Below are positions 32,480 to 43,539 of a stretch of DNA of 64,000 nucleotides, one piece after another. The stretch's first letter is position 1. Each line of letters begins with the position of its first letter. Below the pieces are notes generated by a model. That model did no database searches. It was given only the letters and a program-made list of their open reading frames with translations, and had not been told where the DNA came from. A program made the position numbers and the translations under genes. The stretch lies in assembly GCA_029851415.1 (NCBI GenBank), contig CM056744.1, positions 64,846,172 through 64,910,171 of the forward strand, given 5' to 3'. The stretch is from Eretmocerus hayati (taxonomy: Eukaryota > Arthropoda > Insecta > Hymenoptera > Aphelinidae).

Positions 32480-35400
32480 GATTTTGTAGTATTCAGCTCG
32501 ATTGGTCAATGACGCAGTGAGTAATTGGGTTACCATTGGAATCGATTGACTCAGTCAATTCAATGCTGCTTGGCAGGATTCAGACCGATAGCAAAACTCA
32601 TCTTCAGGCCATCCCAATCCTGCTGAGCAGTATTGAGTTCGATTGAAATATATGAAATCGAGCGGAGTTCAATACTGATGGTGAGTATTGGGAAGGATAG
32701 AATAACCATGCATCCACGATTACAATTCGATTTTGTAGTATTCAGCTCAATTGGTCAATCACGCAGTGAGTAATTGGATCATCATTGAAATCGATTGACG
32801 CAGTCCACTCAATGCTGCCTGGCATGATTCAGACCGATAGCAAAACTCATCTCGAGACCGTTCCAATCCTGCTGAGCAGTATTGAGTTCGATTGAAATAT
32901 ATGAAATCCAGCGGAGTTCAATACTGATTGTGAGTATTGGGAAGAATAGAATAACCATGCATCCACGATTACAATTCGATTTTGTAGTATTCAGCTCGAT
33001 TGGTCAATCACGCAGTGAGTAATTGGGTTATCATTGGAATCGATTGACTCAGTCAATTCAATGCTGCTTGGCAGGATTCAGACCGATAGCAAAACTCATC
33101 TTCAGGCCATTCCAATCCTGCTGAGCAGTATTGGATTCGATTGAAATATACGAAATCTAGCGGAGTTCAATACTGATTGTGAGTATTGGGAAGGATAGAA
33201 CAACCATGCATCCACGATTTCAATCCGATTTTGTAGTATTCAGCTCGATTGGTCAATCACGCAGTTAGTAATTGGGTCATCATTGAAATCGATTGACGCA
33301 GTCCACTCAATGCTGCCTGGCATGATTCAGACCGATAGCAAAACTCATCTCGAGACCGTTCCAATCCTGCCGAGCAGTATTGAATTCGATTGAAATATAT
33401 GAAATCCAGCGCAGTTCGATACTGATTGTAGGTATTGGGAAGGATAGAATAACCATGCATCCTGATTCCAATCCGATTTTGTAGTATTCAGCTCGATTGG
33501 TCAATCACGCAGTGAGTGATCGAGTCATCATCGAAATCGATTGACAAAGTCCACTCAATGCTGCCCGGCAGGATTCAGACCGATAGCGAGACTCATCCGC
33601 AGGCCGTACCAATCCTGCTGAGCAGTATTCGATTCGATTGAAATATATGAAATCTAGCGGAGTTCGATACTGATTGTGAGTATTGGGAAGGATAGAATAA
33701 CCATGCATCTACGATTTCAATCCGATTTTTTAGTATTCAGCTTGATTGGTCATTCACGCAGTGAGTGATTGGGTCATCATTGAAATCGATTGACGCAGTC
33801 CACTCAATGCTGCCTGGCATGATTCAGACCGATAGCAAAACTCATCTCGAGACCGTTCCAATCCTGCTGAGCAGTGTTGAGTTCGATTGAAGTATATGAA
33901 ATCCAGCGCAGTTCAATACTGATTGTGAGTATTGGGAAGGATAGAATAACCATGCATCCACGATTACAATTCGATTTTGTAGTATTCAGCTCGATTGGTC
34001 AATCACGCAGTGAGTAATTGGGTTACCATTGGAATCGATTGACTCAGTCAATTCAATGCTGCTTGGCAGGATTCAGACCGATAGCAAAACTCATCTTCAG
34101 GCCGTTCCAATCCTGCTGAGCAGTATTGGATTCGATTGAAATATACGGAATCTAGCGGAGTTCAATACTAATTGTGAGTATTGGGAAGGATAGAATAACC
34201 ATGCATCCACGATTTCAATCCGATTTTGTAGTATTCAGCTCGATTGGTCAATTACGCAGTGAGTAATTGGGTCATCATTGAAATCGATTGACGCAGTCCA
34301 CTCAATGCTGCCTGGCATGATTCAGACCGATAGCAAAACTCATCTCGAGACCGTTCCAATCCTGCCGAGCAGTATTGAATTCGATTGAAATATATGAAAT
34401 CCAGCGCAGTTCAATACTGATTGTGAGTATTGGGAAGGATAGAATAACCATGCATCCACGATTACAATTCGATTTTGTAGTATTCAGCTCGATTGGTCAA
34501 TGACGCAGTGAGTAATTGGGTTATCATTGGAATCAATTGACTCAGTCAATTCAATGCTGCTTGGCAGGATTCAGACCGATAGCAAAACTCATCTTCAGGC
34601 CATCCCAATCCTGCTGAGCAGTATTGAGTTCGATTGAAATATATGAAATCGAGCGGAGTTCAATACTGATTGTGAGTATTGGGAAGGATAGAATAACCAT
34701 GCATCCACGATTACAATTCGATTTTGTAGTATTCAGCTCAATTGGTCAATCACGCAGTGAGTAATTGGGTCATCATTGAAATCGATTGAAGCAGTCCACT
34801 CAATGCTGCCTGGCATGATTCAGACCGATAGCAAAACTCATCTCGAGACCGTTCCAATCCTGCTGAGCAGTATTGAATTCGATTGGAATATATGAAATCT
34901 AGCGGAGTTCAATACTGATTGTGAGTATTGGGAAGGATAGAATAACCATGCATCCACGATTCCAATCCGATTTTGTAGTATTCAGCTCGATTGGTCAATC
35001 ACGCAGTGAGTAATTGGCTTATCATTGGAATCGATTGACTCAGTCAATTCAATGCTGCTTGGCAGGATTCAGACCGATAGCAAAACTCATCTTCAGGCCA
35101 TTCCAATCCTGCTGAGCAGTATTGGATTCGATTGAAATATACGAAATCTAGCGGAGTTCAATACTGATTGTGAGTATTGGGAAGGATAGAATAACCATGC
35201 ATCCACGATTTCAATCCGATTTTGTAGTATTCAGCTCGATTGGTCAATCACGCAGTGAGTAATTGGGTTATCATTGAAATCGATTGACGCAGTCCACTCA
35301 ATGCTGCCTGGCATGATTCAGACCGATAGCAAAACTCATCTCGAGACCGTTCCAATCCTGCCGAGCAGTATTGAATTCGATTGAAATATATGAAATCCAG

Positions 35401-36213
35401 CGCAGTTCAATACTGATTGTAGGTATTGGGAAGGATAGAATAACCCTGCATCCACGATTCCAATCCGATTTTGTAGTATTCAGCTCGATTGGTCAATCAC
35501 GCAGTGAGTGATTGAGTCATCATTGAAATCGATTGACAAAGTCCACTCAATGCTGCCCGGCAGGATTCAGACCGATAGCGAGACTCATCCGCAGGCCGTA
35601 CCAATCCTGTTGAGCAGTATTCGATTCGATTGAAATATATGAAATCTAGCGGAGTTGAATACGGATTGTGAGTATTGGGAAGGATAGAATAACCATGCAT
35701 CCACGATTTCAATCCGATTTTGTAGTATTCAGCTCGAATGGTCAATCACGCAGTGAGTAATTGGGTTATCATTGGAATCGATTGACTCAGTCAATTCAAT
35801 GCTGCTTGGCAGGATCCAGACCGATAGCAAAACTCATCTCGAGATCGTTCCAATCCTGCTGAGCAGTATTGAATTCGATTGGAATATATGAAATCTAGCG
35901 GAGTTCAATACTGATTGTGAGTATTGGGAAGGATAGAATAACCATGCATCCACGATTCCAATCCGATTTTGTAGTATTCAGCTCGATTGGTCAATCACGC
36001 AGTGAGTAATTGGGTTATCATTGGAATCGATTGACTCAGTCAATTCAATGCTGCTTGGCAGGATTCAGACCGATAGCAAAACTTATCTTCAGGCCATTCC
36101 AATCCTGCTGAGCAGTATTGGATTCGATTGAAATATATGAAATCCAGCGAAGTTCAATACTGATTGTGAGTATTGGGAAGGATAGAATAACCATGCATCT
36201 ACGATTTCAATCC
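32480..36213 (+). repeat. Second copy of the 3734-bp higher-order repeat
   Basis: It appears identical to 28746-32479 wherever compared by eye. The junctions fall in the shared ATTTTGTAGTATTCAGCTCG segment of the monomer, consistent with unequal crossover or an assembly duplication. Confidence 0.85.
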
Positions 36214-36499
36214 GATTTTGTAGTATTCAGCTCGATTGGTCAATCACGCAGTGAGTAATTGGGTTATCATTGGAATCGATTGACTCAGTCAATTCAATGC
36301 TGCTTGGCAGGATTCAGACCGATAGCAAAACTCATCTTCAGGCCATTCTAATCCTGCTGAGCAGTATTGGATTCGATTGAAATATATGAAATCTAGCGGA
36401 GTTCAATACTGATTATGAGTATTCGGAAGGGTAGAATAACCATGCATCCACGATTTCAATCCGATTTTGTAGTACTCAGCTCGATTTGTCAATCACGCA

Positions 36500-37095
36500 A
36501 TAGGTGATAGGGGGATGATTCGAATTGATCCAGGCATAATTCGAATCGAATCTGTCCATTCATGATTGAAACGGATAGGAAAGGGCAAGGTTATTATACA
36601 CCCAGTACTGCAGAGAATTATTCAGTTCGATTGAGGAATGTTGAAATAATAGTGTTCAAAAGGTGAAATCCAATCCTGTCATTTGGGATTGGTTAGGATA
36701 GACAATTAGTATCGTTTCGCGGATCGAATCACTTTCTGAAGCATTGATCTCGATAGAGCAGTGGGAGACGAGATCCATTATTCAATTAGATTGATTCCAA
36801 TACTGATTCGGTTCATTAAAACATATTGAACCAGCAAAGATCTTCCATCCATCCTTCCGTGTCCGATCCTATGCTGAATACTAGTATTGGATTATATTCG
36901 CTTACATCAATCCTCATCAACAGTATAGAATTCTATTGGCAGTTGTGATCCCAATTCTACAATTCAGGATTCAGCTTGATTGGGTCTTTGTTCGATTGAT
37001 CTGCATTGAATTCCAATACTGCTCTCGCCGGTTGAATGATAGAACCGATTGAAATGTATTCATCCCGATAGGATTCGATTGGTTTTCAATCCATC
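36500..37095. repeat. Degenerate satellite-derived DNA at the right end of the insertion
   Basis: Scattered CGATTGA and AATACTG motifs without regular period continue to the inverted terminus at 37096. No gene was seen. Confidence 0.6.
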
Positions 37096-37118
37096 CCAAT
37101 CGATCTTTTGCAGCAGGG
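37096..37118 (-). repeat. Right terminal inverted repeat of the satellite insertion
   Basis: Read on the minus strand: CCCTGCTGCAAAAG then ATCGATTGG. It is the partner of 20987-21009. Confidence 0.6.
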
Positions 37119-37865
37119 TGGCACCAACATTACCATTCTCATCTTTAAATACTGACTCATTTGAATTCGCTGATTGGCCATACCCTTTGTCCAATATGGC
37201 CCTGACTGAGAAAAGATTGAATGGCATCTTTGGTATATACAATACATCTTTCAAAACTACTTCGTTCCAAGACTGGCCGTCAAATGCTTCCAGATCCACA
37301 TCACCGGCTCCAACACCTGACATTCCTGTGGCATCACCAATGAGTATTGTTGAAGGTTCATCTAATTCAGTGTAATTTTTGAGCCATTCTCTGTGCGATG
37401 TCATGTGCTAGGTAGCACCACAGTCATGGTACCAGTCATTCTTGGACAATATATCCAGATTTGCAACAGACAGACTTACAGATATAAGTGCCCGTCGATT
37501 TGCAGAACCCTGATCCTTTTCTTGGCCAGATTCTTTCTTCTCTAGACACTCTTCGGCAAAATGTCCTTTCTTATTGCAAATGTAGCAACCGTAGTTCTTC
37601 TCACAATATTCAATATATTCAGCAGTCGGTTTGCCTCTGCATTCGGACTTGTGATGACCTTTCTTTTCACATTTATGGCAGATAACGTCTTTCGGAGCTG
37701 AGGACTCACCATTTGTCTCGCCTTCGGCCACAAAAGCACTCTCACCAGAAGCTCTGCTATTCAATTCATTCCCTTGGTTCAGTCTATCTTCTGCTTGACG
37801 CAGACGTTCATATGAATTGCGCAATGATTTTCCGGCGGCAGTAACATTGTCCCAGATAGACCGAG
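37119..37865 (-). pseudogene. Ty1/Copia gag C-terminus and protease remnant (5' part of the same element)
   Basis: Read from 37865 downward: gag tail (ERLRQAEDRLNQGNE), then two CCHC knuckles (CHKCEKKGHHKSEC and CYICNKKGHFAEEC), then the aspartic protease beginning. The protease active site reads DCGAT where DSGAT is expected, followed by a TAG at 37410-37408, after which the frame resumes (HMTSHREW ... IPKMPFNLFSV). Coding stops exactly where the satellite-filled insert ends (37118). The rest of pol continues at 20986, with no obvious loss at the junction, so this is one element split by the insert. The N-terminal gag is missing. Confidence 0.85.
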
Positions 37866-37936
37866 AAAAGTGACCGAGATATCAAAGAGCTCGAATATCG
37901 ATCCCCTGTGTAGAAGCAAGCGTATTGATAACACGA

Positions 37937-38370
37937 GCAAACGAACTTGCGAGATGATACTAGGCGTAGTATAGCAAACAGGAGAGAGTGGGGGGGAGAG
38001 GGGGGAACACGTTGGCCTCGCCGATTTTTGCGAGCTTTTTACAGACAATGCTTGTTGATATTGAGAACCTTTATCATGTGTTGGAGTGGAATATTACCGA
38101 ATGATATCTATCAAGTGATGAGAAATCATAAAGTTAGAAGATCATGCCGGTACTCACGATGGAAACCTATATCCTTTACAATTTTTCTCATCACTCGATA
38201 GAATTCATTGGGTAGTATTTCACTCCAACACACGATTAGGCTTCTCAATATCAAGAAGCACTGTCTGTAGTTGGCTCGCAAAAATCAGCGAGACCAACGT
38301 GCCCCCCCCCCCCCACTCTCTCCTGTTTGCTATACTACGCCTAGTATCAGCTCGCAAATTTCGTTTTTGC
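37937..38370. mobile_element. Foldback/MITE-like element with ~190-bp imperfect inverted arms
   Basis: GCAAACGAACTTGCGAGATG near 37937 has an inverted counterpart ending at 38370. The arms share TGATACTAGGCGTAGTATAG, CAAACAGGAGAGAG, a G- or C-rich run, and TTGATATTGAGAAGCC-like and GTGTTGGAGTG blocks. The centre (~38135-38170) is short. Arms have diverged, mostly by small indels around the G/C runs. It abuts the Copia gag remnant and may explain its missing 5' end. No coding capacity is evident. Confidence 0.75.
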
Positions 38371-38397
38371 AACTGTATGCGCAAAGTTATAAAAAAA

Positions 38398-38815
38398 TGA
38401 GACTTCTCTCCATCATTTACAGTGCGAGAAGTAATGCGTGAATGACTTCTCGCACAGTTTTACATTTACGCACTGGTGGAGTGTGCGTGAATGTAACTTC
38501 TCGCTCTACTGCATTTTCATTCACGCACAGTTCCAAAATATGATGTCATGTCATCCCTCTGAATTTGGCCTTTCTTGAAAACTTTGTTATCAAGATAATC
38601 TTGCTCGGACAGTGGTGCATTTAATCACAACTTCGCGCACAGTTGCAAAAAATAGTATACGCAACACGTGCAAGAAGTTCCCGCACACGTTGCCAACTCG
38701 CGCGAGAAGTTCCAAAGTGTGCGTGAATATTAACTTCTCGCACTCATTTGGCAACTTGTGCGGAAATTGACCTTCTCGCACTTGTTGCGTAATATACTAC
38801 TAGCGTAATGGCTCG
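38398..38815. repeat. Cluster of interspersed GTGCGAGAAGT palindromic repeats
   Basis: The motif GTGCGAGAAGT and its complement ACTTCTCGCAC recur about every 30-60 bp in both orientations, with GTGCGTGAAT linkers. 38654-38810 forms a longer imperfect inverted repeat bounded by TAGTATA...TATACTA. It is probably a decayed foldback element. Confidence 0.6.
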
Positions 38816-38974
38816 CGTTGCTTGGCTTGTAAATGTTTCTGACAGGCGTATCAGTTTTTCAAAATGCTCTCCCAAATCAAATGACGTTTTTTGAAAATTT
38901 TATATATTTAGTTGAGCGACGGTTTTTCACATGGGTCTGAAGTCACGAAGACCATGAAATAGTATATTTCGCAC

Positions 38975-39075
38975 CGAGTTCATGAGGTTGTAGCTCGCTT
39001 CTGAGCGATCGGGTTCCTGCCCGAGCCGGAGGCGAGGGTTGAAATGATCGCTCGGAAGCGGGGAACCTCATGTGC
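38975..39075. repeat. Imperfect palindrome near 39.0 kb
   Basis: CATGAGGTT...CGCTTCTGAGCGATC pairs with GATCGCTCGGAAGCG...AACCTCATG. The centre is GC-rich (CTGCCCGAGCCGGAGGCGAGG). Its function is unknown; it could be an element end. Confidence 0.5.
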
Positions 39076-39918
39076 GAGGCGCGAAAGTTATTTTTCGCAA
39101 TTTTGTAGGCACCCAAACATCGGAAAATTGCGAAAAATATCTTCATATAACTCGATATATAAAATTGGTACAGAACATATTTTCATTTGATTTGAAAGAG
39201 CATTTTGAGGAACTAATACGCTTTTCGGGAACTTTTACAGGCCGAGCAACGCGAGTGTTTAATCATGAAGAAAAAAGGAAGTTTCCACGCGGAGACTCAA
39301 GAATAAGTGATTGTGGTTTGTGCTGTAGACAAACCAGAACGCATTCCGGCAGAGATCAGTAAAGTACGTCTCGAATGATATTGAGAGTTATCTCGTACAA
39401 TTTTTTTCAGTACAAATAGCTTAAGATGTCCATGGAACATTAGAGTTAAACGGAACTTGAAAATTTTGCGAACGCCCTCATATGTGAGTGAACAAACTTT
39501 CATAGTAGATACTCATAGTCGTGGGTACCTCATATATGAGCCAGGCTGACAAGCAAAGAGTTTAGTCCCATATTGGAATTCCCGATATCTTGCAAATTTT
39601 CATCCAATCGCGTCTAAATAAAGCCCCAATTTTTTGGAATGTAAGGGTCTGACCAAATCATTTCCATATGCTATAAAGTATTTAAAAACATAAAATTTCA
39701 AAACCACCTCTTATAAGAGATTGAAATGTGAAGATTCATAACCACAAAATTATTAACTTTTAAAAAAAATTGGTATTAAGGTAGCTTGTGAAGGTCTAAA
39801 TTGTGATTGACACTTGTTTTGGACACATCAATGTACAAAAACTATTCCTAGTGCGAGAGCAGGATTTTAAAAGTTCTTTACACTCGGTGGATATTGCCTT
39901 CTAGTGTATTTTTTCCAG
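39076..39918. other. Unassigned DNA, no confident feature
   Basis: No repeat or coding frame is supported. Short frames look random. Confidence 0.4.
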
Positions 39919-40164
39919 TTAATGAACTCTACTCTGAAATTCACGCTTGGAAAATTTCCGAACACGAGGGGGAATTACCCGAAAATTTGAGAACTACGCT
40001 TGGAATGATGATGGAATGTCCATTCAAGTCATATGAAGTGGATTTTGGCTTCACCATCATTTTTGCTGGGTTCAGATTAAAGAATGTCAAGATATTGAAT
40101 GCAAGAATTCATGAGATCAATGAAAACTGCCACGGGTTTAGACGTGGTTCAAAAATCTTAGTCG
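39919..40164 (+). CDS. Candidate internal exon of an unknown protein
   Basis: A good 3' splice site (TGTATTTTTTCCAG|TTAATG) and a canonical donor (GTCG|GTGAGT) frame a 246-bp segment. It stays open as NELYSEIHAWKISEHEGELP, then GMMMECPFKSYEVDFGFTII, then FRLKNVKILNARIHEIN. The alternating hydrophobic pattern and residue mix look like a real secreted or globular protein. The LKNVK...ARIHEI pattern faintly recalls takeout/JHBP-type proteins, but that is not established. No first exon or ATG is identified. Confidence 0.35.
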
Positions 40165-40429
40165 GTGAGTGAACATTCAGTTGACAACGTAAATATTCCT
40201 CAGATTGATTACAAAGTTTTCAAAAATTAATAGAGGTCTGATATTGTAATGTGAAAGGGATTCCATTTATTCATTAGGAGTATTTGCGATACATGGATTT
40301 GTTCGGCAGAATTACAGGACAGCTCACGATGGTTCAGAGGACATTTCACAACAAAAAATACATCGGAAACTTTGTTCCATTCGTTACACAATTTATGGAA
40401 TAAGTGGCTCATACAAGAAACGATGAAGG

Positions 40430-43100
40430 GAAAAATAAAAATCGAAATTTTCCCGTGAATTTGAAAAAACAAAAATATAAAAAATTGATTTCTTTCGAAT
40501 ATTTTTCCAAAAATTTCCAAAATTCTCCACTCTGAAGCACATCCTGGAATTGTCTTCATTCTTATTAGTCTCAGTGAGAGAAACGCTCAGACATACGCGC
40601 TGTTTACCAGAGCCGCAGTCGTCTCCTCGCTGCCTTCAAAAACACAAATACGCGCGCGAGAAGCATCAAACAACGTGACACCGGAAAAGGGGTGGGGATT
40701 TTTAGTGATGCGCGCTCTTCTAAAGGCCCGCAGTCATCTTCTTAAGCCCGTCGCAAACACACGTACTCTATGAGGTTGAGCAAGTATAAGAACAGTCGAC
40801 GCAAAATAAGGTGAGCTTGCAGGATATTATCGTGGACATCGACATCTAGAAAAAACATCGTAAGGGCAAGTAATTCCATCAATAACTTGATTACTCGTTT
40901 TTTCTGGAATCGATAGAATTGTGGGAAAAGAAACGTCGAGGATGTTTGAATAATGCAAATAGAATGGAAACATAATAACTGGAAAATCAGAATTTCTTCC
41001 GAGCCTTCAAAAAATGAGAGAATGTGAAAAATGAAATTTCGGAATTTTTCCGGGATCCTGATAAAACAAAAATATAGGAAATTGATTTTTTTTCAAAATA
41101 TATTTTCGGAATTTCCCACTCTGAAGCACATCCTGAACTTACCTTCATTCTCATCAGTCTCAGTTAGAGGAACGCTCAGACATACGCGCTCTCTACCAGA
41201 GCCACAGTCGTCTCCTCGCTGCCTTCAAAAACACACATACGCGTGCGAGAAGCGTCAAACAATGTGACACCAGGAAAGGAATGGGGATACTTGATGATGC
41301 GCGCTCTCTCAACGGCCCGGAGTCATCCTCTGGAGCCCGTCGCGAACACTCGTACTCTATAAGGTTGGGCAATCATAAGAAGAGTCAACGAAGAATGAAG
41401 TGAGCTTGCAGAACATTATCGTGGACATCAACATCTATAGAACGTTTGAAGGGTGAGTAATTCCATCATTCATCCGATTACTCGTTTTTTCTGGAATCGT
41501 TGAAGTTGCGAAAACATGAACGTCGAGAATTTTGAATGATTCCAATAGATCGAAGATATAATGAATAAAAATTTAAGATTTTGTCCGGGTTTCGGAAAAC
41601 GAAAATGAAGAGAGTAAAAATCCGAAATTCTCACGGGATAATGAAGAAACAAAAATATGAAAAATTGATTTTTTCCGAAAAATTTTCCTGAAAATTATTC
41701 GGAATTTCCCACTCTGAGACACATCCTGAGACACGGCAAGTTAAGGAAGTTTCCCTGTTCAAGGGGGCAGTAAAAGAATTCCTATCAACCTTCCCCCCTA
41801 TGAGGATTAATGTGGACATAGGGCAATTTTTCAACCTTTGAGGTCTTTCTGGAAGTAATGTGTGATTTCTCTCTTTCACTGTTTCGTTTGTTCATTTCAT
41901 TTCTGATATCTCTAAATGACACAACTTTCATGTCAAATTTGATCATAATCAACTGCCAGCCCTTGTTACTGATGATATTCTTGTGAATTACTTTTCTTTG
42001 CTTTCCTTTCGCTTTTCTCGAATGACTAGTCACGACTGTGATAATAAATCCTTGACAAAAATGCAATTAATTAATATGTTTGTAAATGTATATGTTATGT
42101 AAATCATTTCTATATTTTTTTGTCTACGGGCGAATGAAAGGATATTCTATTCTATTCTATTCTATCCTAAACTTGTCTTCATTCTTATCAGTTTCAGTGG
42201 AAAAGCCGCTCAGGCATACACGCTCTCTACCGGAGCCGCAGTTTTTCCCTCGCTGCCTTTACAGACACACACGCGCCGAAAAGCGTTGAACATATTGACA
42301 CCGAAAGAGGAGTGGGGATACTTAGTGGTGCGCGCTCTCTCAACGGCCCACAGTCATCCTCTGGAGCCCGTCGCGAACACACGTACTTCATGAGGTTGGG
42401 CAATCATAAGAAGAGTCAACGAAGAATGAAGTGAGCTTGCAGAATATCATCGTGGACACCAACATGTATAGAATGTCTGAAAAGTGAGTAATTCCTCCAT
42501 CAATTCAATTACTCTTTTTTCCTGGAATCGTTAAAGCTACGGAAACATATACGTGAAGAATTTTCAATGATTTAAATAGTTCAAAAATATAATGAATAAA
42601 AATTTAAGTTCTTGTCCGGGGCTTCGAAAAACGAAGATGTAAAAAATAAAAACTCGAAATTTTCATAGGATGTTGAAAAAACAAAAATATAAAAAAATTG
42701 ATTTTTTTCGAAAAATTTTCGAAATTTTCTACTCTGAGGTACATAATGAACTCGCCTCCGTTCTTATCAGTTTCAGTGAAAAACACGCTCAGGCATACGC
42801 GCTTTCTACCGGAGCCGCAGTCTCCCCCTCGCTGCCTTCACAGACACCCATAGGCGACGAGTAAGATCAAACAACATGTCAACAGAAAAATAGGAGACAA
42901 TTGGTGATGCGCGCTCTCTCACCAGCCCACAGTATACCCCTTCACACGGTCACGAACATACGTACGCTAAAGAGAAGATCCAATCCAAGGAAATTCTATG
43001 TAGATAAATAAGAAGAACTTACAGAATACCATCATGAACATTGACCTCTACAACACAACAATGGAGAGGTGAGTGATATCTAGCAAAATATTGTTTTTCG
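40430..43100 (+). repeat. Four tandem copies of a ~589-bp unit, each with an exon-like core
   Basis: Landmarks at 40528, 41117, 41708 and ~42722 (CACTCTGA), and GCTCAGACATACGCGC-like blocks at 40583, 41172, 42207 and 42786, show the period. The third copy carries a LINE-like insertion. Each unit ends with CTTGCAG (or CTTACAG), then a ~41-44-bp segment (AATATTATCGTGGACATC-like), then a GTGAGT-type donor. Translated, the small segments give N-I-I-V-D-I-N-I-Y-like peptides in three copies; copy 1 has a TAG. The GCTCAGAC block is open on both strands, so strand and coding status remain undecided. Confidence 0.7.
41730..42168 (+). mobile_element. Truncated LINE-like 3' end with (ATTCT)n tail and target duplication
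   Basis: A 439-bp insert in repeat copy 3 is flanked by ATCCTGA (41723-41729) and ATCCTAA (42169-42175). It begins with an open frame (TRQVKEVSLFKGAVKEFL, MRINVDIGQFFNL, stop), compatible with the C-terminus of a non-LTR reverse transcriptase ORF. It ends in a 3' UTR with GTCTACGGGCGAATGAAAGG and an ATTCT microsatellite tail. 5' truncation plus a simple-repeat tail is typical of LINE insertion. The family is not identified. Confidence 0.5.
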
Positions 43101-43232
43101 CGTTCTCTAGAATTGATAAGAAAACCAAACATGAAAATTGAAACCTTCTCCAAAACTTCATAAAATCACGTACATGATGAATAAAAATTCAAAATTTTTT
43201 GCGGGATAAAATCGAGTATAGTTGAAATTTTA

Positions 43233-43434
43233 TAGTTCTAATTGGAATTGATGAGTTACCTCCAAAGACGGAATCTTACGGCTGTGCAATTCCAATTATC
43301 AAGTTTTCCCACAAAAGAGATGTCTCGCATCACAAAATTCAATCGAATTCACATCTCATCCATCAAATTTGACTCCAATGGAGAGTTCAGTTTTATACTG
43401 AGGTCTATCATCCCACAGGCATCCAGATATCAAC
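43233..43434 (+). CDS. Candidate exon of an unknown protein
   Basis: Preceded by ATTTTATAG and followed by CAACT|GTGAGG, this segment is open as ELMSYLQRRNLTAVQFQLSS, then RITKFNRIHISSIKFDSNGE, then FSFILRSIIPQASRYQ. It is protein-like and resembles in pattern the exon at 39919-40164 (N-RIH-I). Another frame just downstream, 43420-43533, reads HPDINCEDCPVEDLQN and STCHNCSRKINKIE before a stop and is Cys-patterned. I cannot join these into one model. Confidence 0.3.
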
Positions 43435-43539
43435 TGTGAGGATTGCCCAGTGGAGGATTTGCAAAACGTTTTCAACTCAACGTGTCACAACTGTTCCAGG
43501 AAGATTAACAAGATTGAAACTACAGTAAAATGACATGGA

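Larger units (their letters stand above)
25880..36500 (+). repeat. ~249-bp satellite array (about 43 monomers) with higher-order structure
   Basis: The monomer contains CAGGATTCAGACCGATAGC, CTGCTGAGCAGTATTG, CAATACTGATTGTGAGTATT and GTAGTATTCAGCTCGATTGG. Two monomer types recur, often alternating. One has CTCGAGACCG with GACGCAGTCCACTC; the other has CTTCAGGCC with GACTCAGTCAATTC. The spacing is 248-249 bp. The repeats become irregular after ~36450. Confidence 0.95.
20987..37118. mobile_element. 16.1-kb satellite-filled insertion with inverted termini inside Copia
   Basis: The two Copia halves are separated by exactly this interval. Its ends are inverted: from the left, CCCTGCTGCAGAAGTTCG (20987 on); from the right on the other strand, CCCTGCTGCAAAAGATCG (37118 back). 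Over the first 23 bases only two differ. Nearly all of the interior is satellite of three related types. No transposase is seen. The adjacent Copia bases GCCA|TGGC are themselves palindromic, so the target duplication, if any, is unclear. Confidence 0.65.

Noticed and set aside
25880..36500. Many 60-80-codon reverse-strand open frames with near-identical proteins
   Set aside because: They recur at the satellite period and copy number, lack any conserved coding signal, and change with the repeat; they are by-products of the array.
39297..39503. Short reverse-strand frame as a gene
   Set aside because: Too short, with no start or splice support and no recognised domain.
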